Source of the DNA: CAZUQH01 sp964622465
Lineage (GTDB): Bacteria > CG03 > CAZUQH01
Direction: 5' to 3'
Assembly: GCA_964622465.1 (NCBI GenBank)
Contig: CAZUQH010000016.1
Location: forward strand, 1-29,552
Length of the DNA stretch: 29,552 nt
Shown here: positions 16,264 through 23,872 of the stretch, piece by piece
How positions within the stretch are numbered: the stretch's first letter is position 1
Layout of the letters: the number at the start of each line of letters is the position of its first letter
Notes under the pieces: generated by a model
Database searches by the model: none
What the model saw: only the letters and a program-made list of their open reading frames with translations
Told to the model about the DNA's origin: nothing
Made by a program: the position numbers and the translations under genes

Positions 16264-16288
16264 ATTTCATTTATACCAAACCTAAAAT

Positions 16289-17944
16289 CTACAAGTCGTA
16301 TTTTGCAAGAGCAGACTTTCCTCTCAAAACCGGCAGGATATATACAAATAGATTAAGAATAATAAGTCCGGGGATTACCCATAAAACAGTGGGCACGTAT
16401 GAAATCCTTGCTCCTGCTGCTTTTATAAAATGAATCCTCATCACAGGTGTTTCAAGAGCAAGTGCAGCACCGATGTAGAAAAGCGAATACATAATAAACC
16501 ATATGCCTTCAGGCGAGGTTTCTATCTTCGAAATGTTTTCTACGTTAAAACGTGGGTTTGAAGCACCCATACCAGCAGCGAGACATGCTATACCACTGGT
16601 AAGAAAGAAGCACGTAATAACTGATAACCACATTACCATCCGGTCCGCCTGCAGTATCAAGTTTGACCCGATTACCAGAATCAATCCTACCACAATAAGA
16701 GGCGGATAATAAAGCCGGAATTTCTCCTTGAAAATATTATCTATGTGGACAGGCATTGAGCGCAGCAGCCACCAGGATTTGCCTTCCAGCGCTATGGCCG
16801 GGAAAATAAACCGGAGAGCAACTGCTGCAACTATAAACTCAACGGCACCAAGATTAAAAAAAGCAACCATTTGCTTTGCCTGAGCTGGTATTTCCGGCAA
16901 AGCAGTAAGATTGAAAATATATACGAATGCAAGTGCAGCAAGGAGGAGTAACTGAGTCCATTGCTGGGTATCCCGAAAGAAAACACGGGCATCTTTTTTC
17001 ATTAGTATTCTCGGTTTTTTCTCTCTTACAAGAACGTTTACCCATATTACCCAGAGTTTACTTACGCGAACACGTCCGCCTCCATATGCGCCAGACCATC
17101 CATAATAGTAGTACCGTTCGCCAAGCAGCATCATCAGGAAATATGCTACGGTTGCCGCAAGGGCAAGCTGAGAAAGCATGCCAAAATAATTGTTGTAGTC
17201 GCCATGACTCGCGTAGGATATTCCCTGACTTACCCACCAGGCCGGACTCCACCATAAATCAGGCATCTTGAGCATGTCAAGATACGTCTGTATAAGACCC
17301 TGTTCTTCTGGCCGCACGATTGTTTCTGGTCTCATAAGCCGGACAGCAACGTATAGAATTGAACCGGCAATTACACCAACTATGATAAGAACGTCACGTG
17401 AACGTTTAGCAGGCAGGAACCTCATTACGAGGACCGCTACACAAACTGATATTGCGATTATGCTGACCAGATATGGCAAAATACTTCCTGCTGCTAGAGA
17501 CCAAAAAAGAATTCCCTGTTTGTAAACCCGAGCATACGCAGCAAGGAAGGGTAACATTGTCAGGACGACCATCCATGACGAATAAACGAACGTTTGCCAG
17601 AATTTTGCCGAAAAGATTTGATTTTGCGAAATCGGTAAAGTCCAGAGGAAATCGAGGTCACGCGAAAAAAATAAAGTATTGAAGCATACCAATAAAGTAC
17701 TGAATATAAGCATCGCTCCGAGAATTACAAAAATAAGTACTAATAGCCGGAAGATAAGGTATGGACCAAGCAGTGGCGCGCTGTGAATATAACTCAAGAG
17801 ATGCAAAAAACCGAAGTAAAGCTCGATGAGCATCGCTATACCCAGGGACCAGAGGAGTACGTTCTTGATTATCGTACCGCGACTTGCGTGCCTGGCGCTA
17901 TTTTTAAACGTTCTTAAAGTTTGCATTAAAATTGCGGTATTCAT
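16289..17944 (-). CDS. ABC exporter permease (ABC-2-like, large)
   Basis: This 551-residue integral membrane protein has about 12 hydrophobic helices in two halves joined by a cytoplasmic, charged stretch (VREKKPRILMKKDARVFFRDTQ, residues about 306-327). It starts with a short cytoplasmic N-terminus (LRTFKNSARH). No cytosolic enzymatic domain is evident. It is 42 bases after an ABC ATPase gene of the drug/lipid exporter type, so the two should form a transporter. The substrate is unknown. The gene converges with the flippase gene; I see no hairpin terminator in the 25 bases between them. Confidence 0.82.
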   Translation of the reverse strand: MNTAILMQTLRTFKNSARHASRGTIIKNVLLWSLGIAMLIELYFGFLHLLSYIHSAPLLGPYLIFRLLVLIFVILGAMLIFSTLLVCFNTLFFSRDLDFLWTLPISQNQIFSAKFWQTFVYSSWMVVLTMLPFLAAYARVYKQGILFWSLAAGSILPYLVSIIAISVCVAVLVMRFLPAKRSRDVLIIVGVIAGSILYVAVRLMRPETIVRPEEQGLIQTYLDMLKMPDLWWSPAWWVSQGISYASHGDYNNYFGMLSQLALAATVAYFLMMLLGERYYYYGWSGAYGGGRVRVSKLWVIWVNVLVREKKPRILMKKDARVFFRDTQQWTQLLLLAALAFVYIFNLTALPEIPAQAKQMVAFFNLGAVEFIVAAVALRFIFPAIALEGKSWWLLRSMPVHIDNIFKEKFRLYYPPLIVVGLILVIGSNLILQADRMVMWLSVITCFFLTSGIACLAAGMGASNPRFNVENISKIETSPEGIWFIMYSLFYIGAALALETPVMRIHFIKAAGARISYVPTVLWVIPGLIILNLFVYILPVLRGKSALAKYDL

Positions 17945-17986
17945 GAGTATGAGATTAACGTAAAACCGAAATTCTTGTTCTCAAGG

Positions 17987-18706
17987 TCAGCGGTTGGTGA
18001 GCGTAAGGAATACGTCTTCGAGGTCTCCACGGCTGCCTGATTCAAGTACGAGCTCTTCGATAGTACCGATAGCAATCAGATGGCCACGGTCTATTATTCC
18101 GACACGATTGCAGAGTTTCTCGGCGATTTCCAGAATATGGGTGCACATAAAAATTGCAGCGCCATTAGCTGCAATCTCATTTAATATATTCTTGACAAGA
18201 CGGGAAGTAGCAGGGTCAAGCCCAACGAGTGGCTCGTCGAGAAATATTGCACGAGGTTTATGTAGCAGTAAAGCCGTATACAAAAGTTTTTGCCGCATTC
18301 CATGAGAGTACTCTTCTATCAGGATATCTGAATATTCTGTAAGTCCAAATTGCTGGAACAACCGCTCGGTCGTGGCTTGTATTTCATCGTGAGGAATATC
18401 GTAAATCTCGCCCACAAAATCCAGAAATTCGCGGCCAGTAAGTTTTGGGTATACATATGGCTCATCCGGTATGTAACCAATCAGCCGTTTTGCTTCTATT
18501 GGATTTAGCAGTACGTCATAACCGCCAACCAGTGCTTTTCCAGAGGTAGGTCTTGCCAGACCGGTAAATAACTTTACGGTAGTGGTTTTCCCTGCGCCGT
18601 TCGGTCCCAGGAAACCAAATATTTCTCCAGGTGGGACTTCCAAATTGAGGTTATCAACGGCAAAGGTGGTTCCGTATTTCTTGGTAAGTTTTTCTGCTTT
18701 TATCAC
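17987..18706 (-). CDS. ABC exporter ATPase (CcmA/NatA-like)
   Basis: This 239-residue cytoplasmic ATPase has Walker A GPNGAGKTTT, signature YSHGMRQKL (a variant of LSGGQ usual in ABC-2 exporters), Walker B AIFLDEPLVGLD and switch CTHILE. It should power the membrane protein encoded just downstream. Its ATG overlaps the panD stop by 4 bases, so it is translated from the pfkA-panD transcript. The substrate cannot be inferred; exporters of this class move drugs, ions, lipids or peptides. Confidence 0.92.
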   Translation of the reverse strand: MIKAEKLTKKYGTTFAVDNLNLEVPPGEIFGFLGPNGAGKTTTVKLFTGLARPTSGKALVGGYDVLLNPIEAKRLIGYIPDEPYVYPKLTGREFLDFVGEIYDIPHDEIQATTERLFQQFGLTEYSDILIEEYSHGMRQKLLYTALLLHKPRAIFLDEPLVGLDPATSRLVKNILNEIAANGAAIFMCTHILEIAEKLCNRVGIIDRGHLIAIGTIEELVLESGSRGDLEDVFLTLTNR

Positions 18707-19056
18707 ACACGCACTATTCTGTTGCGGTCGTCAACGTGGACGATAGTTGGATGGAATTTCTTAAGTTCGTCTTCCGTAACGAAACCATACGCAATTATAA
18801 TCAACCTGTCCCCAACTTGCCCCTGGCGCGCAGCTGCTCCGAGTAATGCAACCGTCCCTGAATTCCGTTTTGCAGGTACGACGTACGTCTCAAGCCGGGA
18901 ACCATTTTCTACGTTTGCAACCAGTACCATCTCGTATGGCTTGATGTCACAGGCATCCATAAGTGCCTGGTCTATTGCTATGCTTCCGGAATAATGTAGT
19001 TTTGTCTCAGTAACTTTGACACGATGAATTTTCGCACGACACATCATTCTGAGCAT
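18703..19056 (-). CDS. panD: Aspartate 1-decarboxylase
   Basis: This 117-residue proenzyme makes beta-alanine from aspartate for pantothenate and coenzyme A synthesis. It has the self-cleavage site YSGSI, with G24-S25 in the position expected for formation of the pyruvoyl group, and the N-terminal AKIHR block (K9). The length matches the family. GAGGT precedes the ATG, which follows the pfkA stop by 11 bases. No other pantothenate gene is nearby. Confidence 0.96.
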   Translation of the reverse strand: MLRMMCRAKIHRVKVTETKLHYSGSIAIDQALMDACDIKPYEMVLVANVENGSRLETYVVPAKRNSGTVALLGAAARQGQVGDRLIIIAYGFVTEDELKKFHPTIVHVDDRNRIVRV

Positions 19057-19067
19057 TATAACTTACC

Positions 19068-20102
19068 TCACTTAAATAAAGTTTTAGCAAAATCTACCCA
19101 CTCCGGAGTTACTGTTTTAAGTACAGATACTGCCTCAGACAGAGGGACGGCCTCAATAGAATTACCCTTCAGACACGCCATATTACCAAACTTTCCGTTT
19201 CCTACTAATTCACTTGCTTTGACGCCTGTTCGGACTCCAAGCATCCGGTCGAAAACTGTTGCAGGACCACCGCGCTGCATGTGCCCTATCACTCCAACTC
19301 TCGCTTCTACTCCAAGTTTTTCTTCTACTATCTCTGCAATTCTGTCGCCCACGCCTCTTTTCTTAAGTATCATATGCCCGAACTGGTCTAGTTCTTCTTT
19401 CGCATTTTTAAGTTCTGGCATTTTAACTCCTTCGGAAACCACCACAGTAGCTACTTTTTCACGTTCGTGAACTTTCTTGAGGTGTGCACACATTTTCTCT
19501 ATGTCAGGTTCTTCTTCAGGTATGAGGACCCAGTCAGCGCCACCTGCAATTGCCGTATATAGAGCTACCCACCCGGCGTGCCTGCCCATTACTTCAAGCA
19601 CCATTATACGACGGTGGGAACGCCCTGTATCCCGTAATATTTCGAGTGCTTTAACTGCCAACGTTACTGACGTATCGAAACCAAACGTATAATCCGTAGC
19701 AGAAAGGTCGTTGTCCATGGTCTTCGGCACTCCGACTACAGGAAACCCCTGCTCCTTATACAAACGATGCGCAACACCAAGCGTATCTTCTCCGCCCATC
19801 ACGATAAGCCCATCAGGACAAATTTTTGAGGCGTTCTTGAGAACTTTTTCGACGCCACCGTCTACCTTATATGGATTATAGCGTGAAGTACCAAGAATTG
19901 TACCACCCTGGTTCATGATATCTTTTACCTTTTCCAAAGATAGTGGTTCGGTAATACTACAAGCAAGCCCCTTCCATCCTTCGTTTATTCCTATGATTTC
20001 CCAGTTAAAATCAAGCCCTTTAAGAACTGCTCCACGAATCGCCGGGTTTAGGCCCGGACAATCACCCCCACCCGTTAAGATACCTACTTTCTTTTCCGCC
20101 AT
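19068..20102 (-). CDS. pfkA: Phosphofructokinase, predicted pyrophosphate-dependent
   Basis: This 344-residue PfkA-family enzyme phosphorylates fructose 6-phosphate. The phosphate-donor loop GGGDCPGLN (11-19) is present. At the two positions that separate ATP- from PPi-dependent enzymes, it reads GGEDT (103-107, aspartate where E. coli has G104) and PKTMDND (126-132, lysine where E. coli has G124). Aspartate and lysine here are the PPi-type residues, so EC 2.7.1.90 is predicted. GGAGGT lies 7 bases before the ATG. It follows rplT by 33 bases and is in the same direction as gap and pgk. Members with this GGEDT variant have been described as mixed, so biochemical donor choice remains inference. 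Confidence 0.93.
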   Translation of the reverse strand: MAEKKVGILTGGGDCPGLNPAIRGAVLKGLDFNWEIIGINEGWKGLACSITEPLSLEKVKDIMNQGGTILGTSRYNPYKVDGGVEKVLKNASKICPDGLIVMGGEDTLGVAHRLYKEQGFPVVGVPKTMDNDLSATDYTFGFDTSVTLAVKALEILRDTGRSHRRIMVLEVMGRHAGWVALYTAIAGGADWVLIPEEEPDIEKMCAHLKKVHEREKVATVVVSEGVKMPELKNAKEELDQFGHMILKKRGVGDRIAEIVEEKLGVEARVGVIGHMQRGGPATVFDRMLGVRTGVKASELVGNGKFGNMACLKGNSIEAVPLSEAVSVLKTVTPEWVDFAKTLFK

Positions 20103-20135
20103 TTTAAAACCTCCGTTGTTTCCACCTAAAATATC

Positions 20136-20483
20136 CTAATGTTCTTTTGCAAGCCCGACCAATTTTGCAAAGTCCTCCGGTGTGCTTATTGCAAGCTCAG
20201 AGAGCATTTTGCGGTCAATAACAACGTTCTGCCCGCGCATCTCCTTAATAAATTTACTGTATGAAATTCCATTCAGGCGACACGCGGCACCTATACGCGT
20301 TACCCATAGCGAACGCATGTCACGCTTTTTTTGCCTCCTGTCACGGTACGCGTATTGTCCACTCTTCTCAACTTGTTCTCTTGCATGGCGATAAAGAGCA
20401 TGTTTCCCCATCCTATAGCCTTTGGCCTGTTTTAAGTATTTCTTATGTCTTTTTCTCGTCGTCTTTCCTGCTTTTATTCTCAT
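20136..20483 (-). CDS. rplT: Ribosomal protein L20
   Basis: This 115-residue basic protein shows the L20 blocks ARxxxK-like TTRKRHKKYLKQAKGY, RQKKRDMRSLWVTRI, NGISYSKFI and the closing ADLA-like LAISTPEDFAKLV. It binds 23S rRNA early in 50S assembly and in many bacteria represses its own operon. GGAGGG lies just before the ATG. It follows rpmI by 25 bases. Confidence 0.97.
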   Translation of the reverse strand: MRIKAGKTTRKRHKKYLKQAKGYRMGKHALYRHAREQVEKSGQYAYRDRRQKKRDMRSLWVTRIGAACRLNGISYSKFIKEMRGQNVVIDRKMLSELAISTPEDFAKLVGLAKEH

Positions 20484-20508
20484 TTTATTCCCTCCGAACG
20501 TCTACTGT

Positions 20509-20703
20509 CTATCTGGGCACCAGTTTTTTCATGCGGGATACTTCTGCACTAACCAATATCTCTGATTTTTTTAGAGCGCGCTTCCTTTTCTTACGCTTCT
20601 TGGATAATAAATGGCTTTTACTGGCATGCCTCCTCAGGATCTTCCCCTTGCCAGTATATTTAAACCGTTTTGCTGCACCTCTATGCGTCTTCAACTTAGT
20701 CAT
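20509..20703 (-). CDS. rpmI: Ribosomal protein L35
   Basis: This 64-residue, very basic protein starts KLKTHRGAAKRFKYTGKGKI and contains HLLSKKRKKRKR, both typical of L35. AAGGAAGG precedes the ATG. The 97-base spacer from infC, where many bacteria keep L20-responsive control elements, instead carries repeat sequence here. Confidence 0.96.
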   Translation of the reverse strand: MTKLKTHRGAAKRFKYTGKGKILRRHASKSHLLSKKRKKRKRALKKSEILVSAEVSRMKKLVPR

Positions 20704-20729
20704 TATGTACCTTCCTTTAGTTTAATCTG

Positions 20730-20810
20730 GCGCAGGCGATGCCGGCACGCCAGGCCCGTGCCTACAAACGCAGGCTAAAGGTTGCTGCTACAGCCTGCGG
20801 CTACCGTTTA
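20730..20810. repeat. Dispersed repeat in the infC-rpmI spacer
   Basis: This spacer contains GCGCAGGCGATGCCG (20730-20744), identical to 4057-4071. It also has the pair GGCGTGCCGG-like CCGGCACGCC and an 8-bp inverted repeat CGCAGGCT/AGCCTGCG (20769-20776, 20792-20799) followed by GCTACCG. The same palindrome and tail occur at 5385-5408. It extends to the end of infC, whose stop codon (20801-20803) lies in the GCTACCG tail, so the repeat supplies the infC stop. Confidence 0.65.
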
Positions 20811-21474
20811 ACGGGAGAAAGTAATATAGAGATTCTGTTGCCCTCTGCTCTTGGTCTTGTGAGAGGATGCGCAATCTCANNNNNNNNNNNNNNNNNNNNN
20901 NNNNNNNNNNNNNNNNNNNNNNNNNNNNNNNNNNNNNNNNNNNNNNNNNNNNNNNNNNNNNNNNNNNNNNNNNNNNNNNTATAGAGATTCTGTTGCCCTC
21001 TGCTCTTGGTCTTGTGAGAGGATGCGCAATCTCACTTAAATCTTTTTCCATGCGCCCCAACAACTCATATGCAAGGTCACTGCGCATTCTGTTACGGCCA
21101 AACAACACAATGGTTACTTTTGTTTGATGGCCTTTGTTCAAAAATCTGATTATCCTGGAGACCTTATTGTCGTAATCGTGCATCTGAATGTTAGATGTTA
21201 GACGGACCTCTTTGACACGGGATTGGCGTTCGTGGCGAAGCTCCTGCTTTTGCTGCTTGTGTATTTCATACAGCAACTTACTGAAATCTATTATTTTGCA
21301 AATCGGAGGTCTTGAATTAGCATTGACCTCAACCAGGTCCAAGCCTGCATCCTGCGCAAGACCTAATGCCTGAGCAGTCGCCATCTCCCCGAGATTTTTG
21401 CCCTCTTGATTAATCAGAATTACTCGTGGAACTCTGATTCCTTCATTTCTCCGCGGCAGACGTTTTTTGTCCAG
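20801..21474 (-). CDS. infC: Translation initiation factor IF-3, CTG start, split by an assembly gap
   Basis: IF-3 checks start codons on the 30S subunit. The conserved N-terminal block NEGIRVPRVILINQEG lies upstream of the first ATG (21384), so that ATG cannot be the start. In this frame a TAG lies 7 codons before CTG 21474, with no ATG, GTG or TTG between them. CTG is preceded by GGGAGGT at 5 bases, an ideal ribosome site. A non-standard start is a known feature of infC (ATT in E. coli) and allows self-repression. Later blocks include SRPPICKIIDF, KEVRLTSNIQMHDYD and the C-terminal NRISILLSPVKR. Collapsing the 55-bp duplicate and N run gives 172 residues with a stop at 20801. The start overlaps thrS by 32 bases. 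Confidence 0.92.
20825..21034. other. Assembly gap inside infC: 100 N flanked by exact 55-bp duplicate
   Basis: N runs from 20880 to 20979. Bases 20825-20879 are identical to 20980-21034. Removing one copy and the N run joins the IF-3 frame without a shift, giving a normal-length protein with the expected C-terminus. Left uncollapsed, the frame reads into nonsense after the gap. Confidence 0.95.
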
Positions 21475-23218
21475 TGGCCACCTCCCTTTTCTCTATCTCA
21501 GAATTTAACTGCGACACAAGCTGTCCCAATGGCATAACGCCGACGTCGCCAACACCGTGCCGCCTTACCGAAACCGTCCCATTTTCAACTTCTTTTTTCC
21601 CGATTACTATCATACAGGGTATTTTTTCTGTCTCTGCATTGAATATCTTTTTTCTAATCAAAAGATTCCCGAGGTCCATATCCACACGAAACCCGCTATT
21701 GCGGAGCGAAGTTGCAATCTCCTCTGTTTTTGCAGCAACGGTGTCGGTAATATTCATCACACGAATTTGTACTGGTGCCAGCCACAATGGAAACGCTCCT
21801 GCATAATGCTCTATCAGGACTCCGAAGAACCTCTCAAGCGAACCGAGTAATGCACGATGGACCATAATTGCCTGTTGACGCGACCCATCTTTATCAATAT
21901 ACATTACACCGAAGCGTTCCGGCAAGTTGAAGTCCACCTGAATCGTGGAACACTGCCATGCACGGCCAAGAGAATCCTTTATCTTTATGTCCAGTTTTGG
22001 TCCGTAGAAAACTCCGCCACCTTCATCAACATCGTATTTCAAATTAGCGCGTTCTGCGGCCTTACGTAGCGCAGAAGTTGCTTTTTCCCAGTGGCCGGGA
22101 TTCCCTACAAATTTATCCGGACGTGTACTCAGGTAAGCTGAAAATTCACTAAAACCAAAAGTGCGCAGTATCTTCAGCGCAAATTCTACGAGATTATATA
22201 TTTCTTCGTCAATCTGGTCGGGCCGGCAAAAAATATGGGCGTCATCTTGAGTAAAACCACGTGCGCGTAATAATCCGTGCAGGACGCCTGGCCTTTCATA
22301 GCGATAGACCGTTCCAAGTTCTGCAAAACGTATGGGAAGTTCCCGATAACTCCTTAGCAGGGACTTGTATATCAGCACGTGCCCGGGACAGTTCATTGGT
22401 TTAAGTAAATATTCTGATTCTTCTACTTTAATGGGCGAATACATATATTCGCGATAGAAATCCCAGTGGCCGGATGTTTTCCACAGGTCAAGGCGCGCTA
22501 CATGCGGAGTATAAACTGGCTGGTACCCTGCCTTTGAAAGCTCGGTCCAGAGATAGTCCTCAATTATTCTGCGAATAGTAGCACCGTGAGGATGCCAGAA
22601 GACAAGCCCAGGGCCGGCAGATTCCTGAATACTGTACAGGCCCAGGGCTCTTCCAAGCACGCGGTGGTCCCGTTTCTTCGCTTCTTCTACGGCCTGAAGA
22701 TAATCCTTCAGTTCCTGCTCGCTTAAGAAAGCAGTCCCATAGATACGTTGTAGCATCGGACGGTTTTCGTCCCCACGCCAGTATGCGCCTGCTATGCTCA
22801 ACAACTTGAAATGTTTAATTTTACCTGTTGACGAAACATGCGGCCCACGGCACAGGTCAATGAAGTCACCGTTCTGGTATAGTGTTGCTTTTTTGTCGGG
22901 AATATCTTCAAGTAGTTCTACTTTGTACTGCTGCTTTAATTCCTTAAAACGTTCTATCGCTTGCTCACGCGATTCTTCTGTCTTCACGAACCGGGAATCG
23001 CTCCTGATGATTTTTTGCATCTCTTCGCTGATATTGTTTAAATCATCTGGCTCGAATGGCCGTCCAATGTCAAAATCATAGTAAAAACCATTTTCTATGG
23101 CGGGGCCTATTCCAAACTTTGCCTCAGGAAACAGATGTTTCACTGCCTGCGCCATCACGTGCGAACAGGAATGTCTAATGGTTGCAATATCAATTTTATT
23201 TTGCGATGAATCACTCAT
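21443..23218 (-). CDS. thrS: Threonyl-tRNA synthetase lacking the TGS domain
   Basis: This 591-residue enzyme charges tRNA-Thr. It starts directly at the editing domain (RHSCSHV, an HxxxH site, then LCRGPHV). Next comes the class II catalytic core with MNCPGH (zinc cysteine), FAELGTVYRYE and RGFTQDDAH, followed by the anticodon-binding domain (LWLAPVQIRVM to the C-terminus). The usual N-terminal TGS domain of about 60 residues is missing. I chose the ATG at 23218 because AGGGGA lies about 10 bases upstream; a longer open frame to 23293 would read through the tRNA-Val gene and is false. It follows three tRNA genes and overlaps infC. Confidence 0.95.
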   Translation of the reverse strand: MSDSSQNKIDIATIRHSCSHVMAQAVKHLFPEAKFGIGPAIENGFYYDFDIGRPFEPDDLNNISEEMQKIIRSDSRFVKTEESREQAIERFKELKQQYKVELLEDIPDKKATLYQNGDFIDLCRGPHVSSTGKIKHFKLLSIAGAYWRGDENRPMLQRIYGTAFLSEQELKDYLQAVEEAKKRDHRVLGRALGLYSIQESAGPGLVFWHPHGATIRRIIEDYLWTELSKAGYQPVYTPHVARLDLWKTSGHWDFYREYMYSPIKVEESEYLLKPMNCPGHVLIYKSLLRSYRELPIRFAELGTVYRYERPGVLHGLLRARGFTQDDAHIFCRPDQIDEEIYNLVEFALKILRTFGFSEFSAYLSTRPDKFVGNPGHWEKATSALRKAAERANLKYDVDEGGGVFYGPKLDIKIKDSLGRAWQCSTIQVDFNLPERFGVMYIDKDGSRQQAIMVHRALLGSLERFFGVLIEHYAGAFPLWLAPVQIRVMNITDTVAAKTEEIATSLRNSGFRVDMDLGNLLIRKKIFNAETEKIPCMIVIGKKEVENGTVSVRRHGVGDVGVMPLGQLVSQLNSEIEKREVATGQKTSAAEK

Positions 23219-23248
23219 CTTAATAAATCCCCTAACACTATCCATAAA

Positions 23249-23326
23249 TGGTGCCCGGTGTCCGACTTGAACGGACGACCCCCGCCATGTCAAGGCGGTA
23301 CTCTAAACCAGCTGAGCTAACCGGGC
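23249..23326 (-). tRNA. tRNA-Val (GAC), CCA encoded
   Basis: It folds as a cloverleaf with acceptor stem GCCCGGT/ACCGGGC, D-arm GCTCAGCTGGTTTAGAGT, anticodon stem CCGCC/GGCGG around loop TTGACAT (anticodon GAC) and T-arm with GTTCAAGTC. The gene encodes discriminator A and CCA. It ends 30 bases before the thrS ATG. Confidence 0.96.
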
Positions 23327-23353
23327 AATAAATAATATGTATCAGCAAAGTCA

Positions 23354-23426
23354 AGGCGAGGGCCGGATTTGAACCGGCGAATAGCGGTTTTGCAGACCGC
23401 CGCCTTGGCCACTTGGCTACCTCGCC
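23354..23426 (-). tRNA. tRNA-Cys (GCA), no encoded CCA
   Basis: The acceptor stem is GGCGAGG/CCTCGCC, the anticodon stem GCGGT/ACCGC with loop CTGCAAA (GCA), and the T-arm has GTTCAAATC. The discriminator base is U, as expected for Cys. The next bases are not CCA, so the end must be added by the CCA enzyme. Confidence 0.96.
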
Positions 23427-23448
23427 GTTACAACATCCAGAAATGACA

Positions 23449-23530
23449 TGGGGACGACAGGATTCGAGCCTGCAAGCCTCTCGGCACTAGCACCTCAAGC
23501 TAGCGTGTCTGCCAATTCCGCCACGTCCCC
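23449..23530 (-). tRNA. tRNA-Leu (GAG), no encoded CCA
   Basis: The acceptor stem is GGGGACG/CGTCCCC. The anticodon arm GCTAG-CTTGAGG-TGCTAG carries GAG, and a class II variable arm (TGCCGAGAGGC) and T-arm GCTCGAATC follow. The D-region GGAATTGGCAGACAC is typical of tRNA-Leu. Discriminator A is followed by TG, so CCA is not encoded. Confidence 0.96.
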
Positions 23531-23567
23531 AACAGAATACAGATATCAAATTTAAGAGAGCGGGGGA

Positions 23568-23864
23568 CTAAGGGGCTATCGGCGCAACTGGCTGGTCTGA
23601 TGCGGCTGTACCTTTATCAACTATACTCTCCTGACCTGAACGGCTGGTCATAACTGTCAGTATTAGTGACGTCGTTATAAAAGCTACTGCAAATATTACC
23701 GTCAGTTTCTTTAAGAAAACGTCACCGCCTGTTCCGCCAAAAACTGCTTCTCCGCCACCGCCAAATATACTGCCAAGCCCAGCACCTTTACTCAACTGCA
23801 ATAATATTATAAGAATTAAAATAACCCCAAAGATTATATGTAGTACAAGTATAAACGTTGACAT
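23568..23864 (-). CDS. secG: Preprotein translocase subunit SecG
   Basis: This 98-residue protein has two hydrophobic helices (about 4-23 and 55-72) flanking the glycine-rich loop LGSIFGGGGEAVFGGTGGDVFLKK, the SecG hallmark. It assists SecYE in protein export. It follows pgk by 8 bases, a common gap-pgk-secG arrangement, and precedes the tRNA cluster. Confidence 0.96.
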   Translation of the reverse strand: MSTFILVLHIIFGVILILIILLQLSKGAGLGSIFGGGGEAVFGGTGGDVFLKKLTVIFAVAFITTSLILTVMTSRSGQESIVDKGTAASDQPVAPIAP

Positions 23865-23872
23865 ATTTCCCC

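Noticed and set aside
16264..16288. Bidirectional terminator between the convergent flippase and ABC permease genes
   Set aside because: The 25-base gap has no inverted repeat that could form a stable stem.
15942..16433. 163-residue plus-strand frame overlapping the flippase gene
   Set aside because: It is in another frame of a well-supported membrane protein and has no recognisable features.
20788..20879. C-terminal frame of infC as read through the gap
   Set aside because: The frame after the N run is unrelated to IF-3; collapsing the duplicate gives the proper ending at 20801.
23219..23248. T-box or other riboswitch ahead of thrS
   Set aside because: Only 30 bases separate tRNA-Val from the thrS ATG, too few for a T-box leader.
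23219..23293. Longer thrS start upstream of 23218
   Set aside because: The extra codons lie in the tRNA-Val gene and do not encode a TGS domain; a good ribosome site precedes the ATG at 23218.
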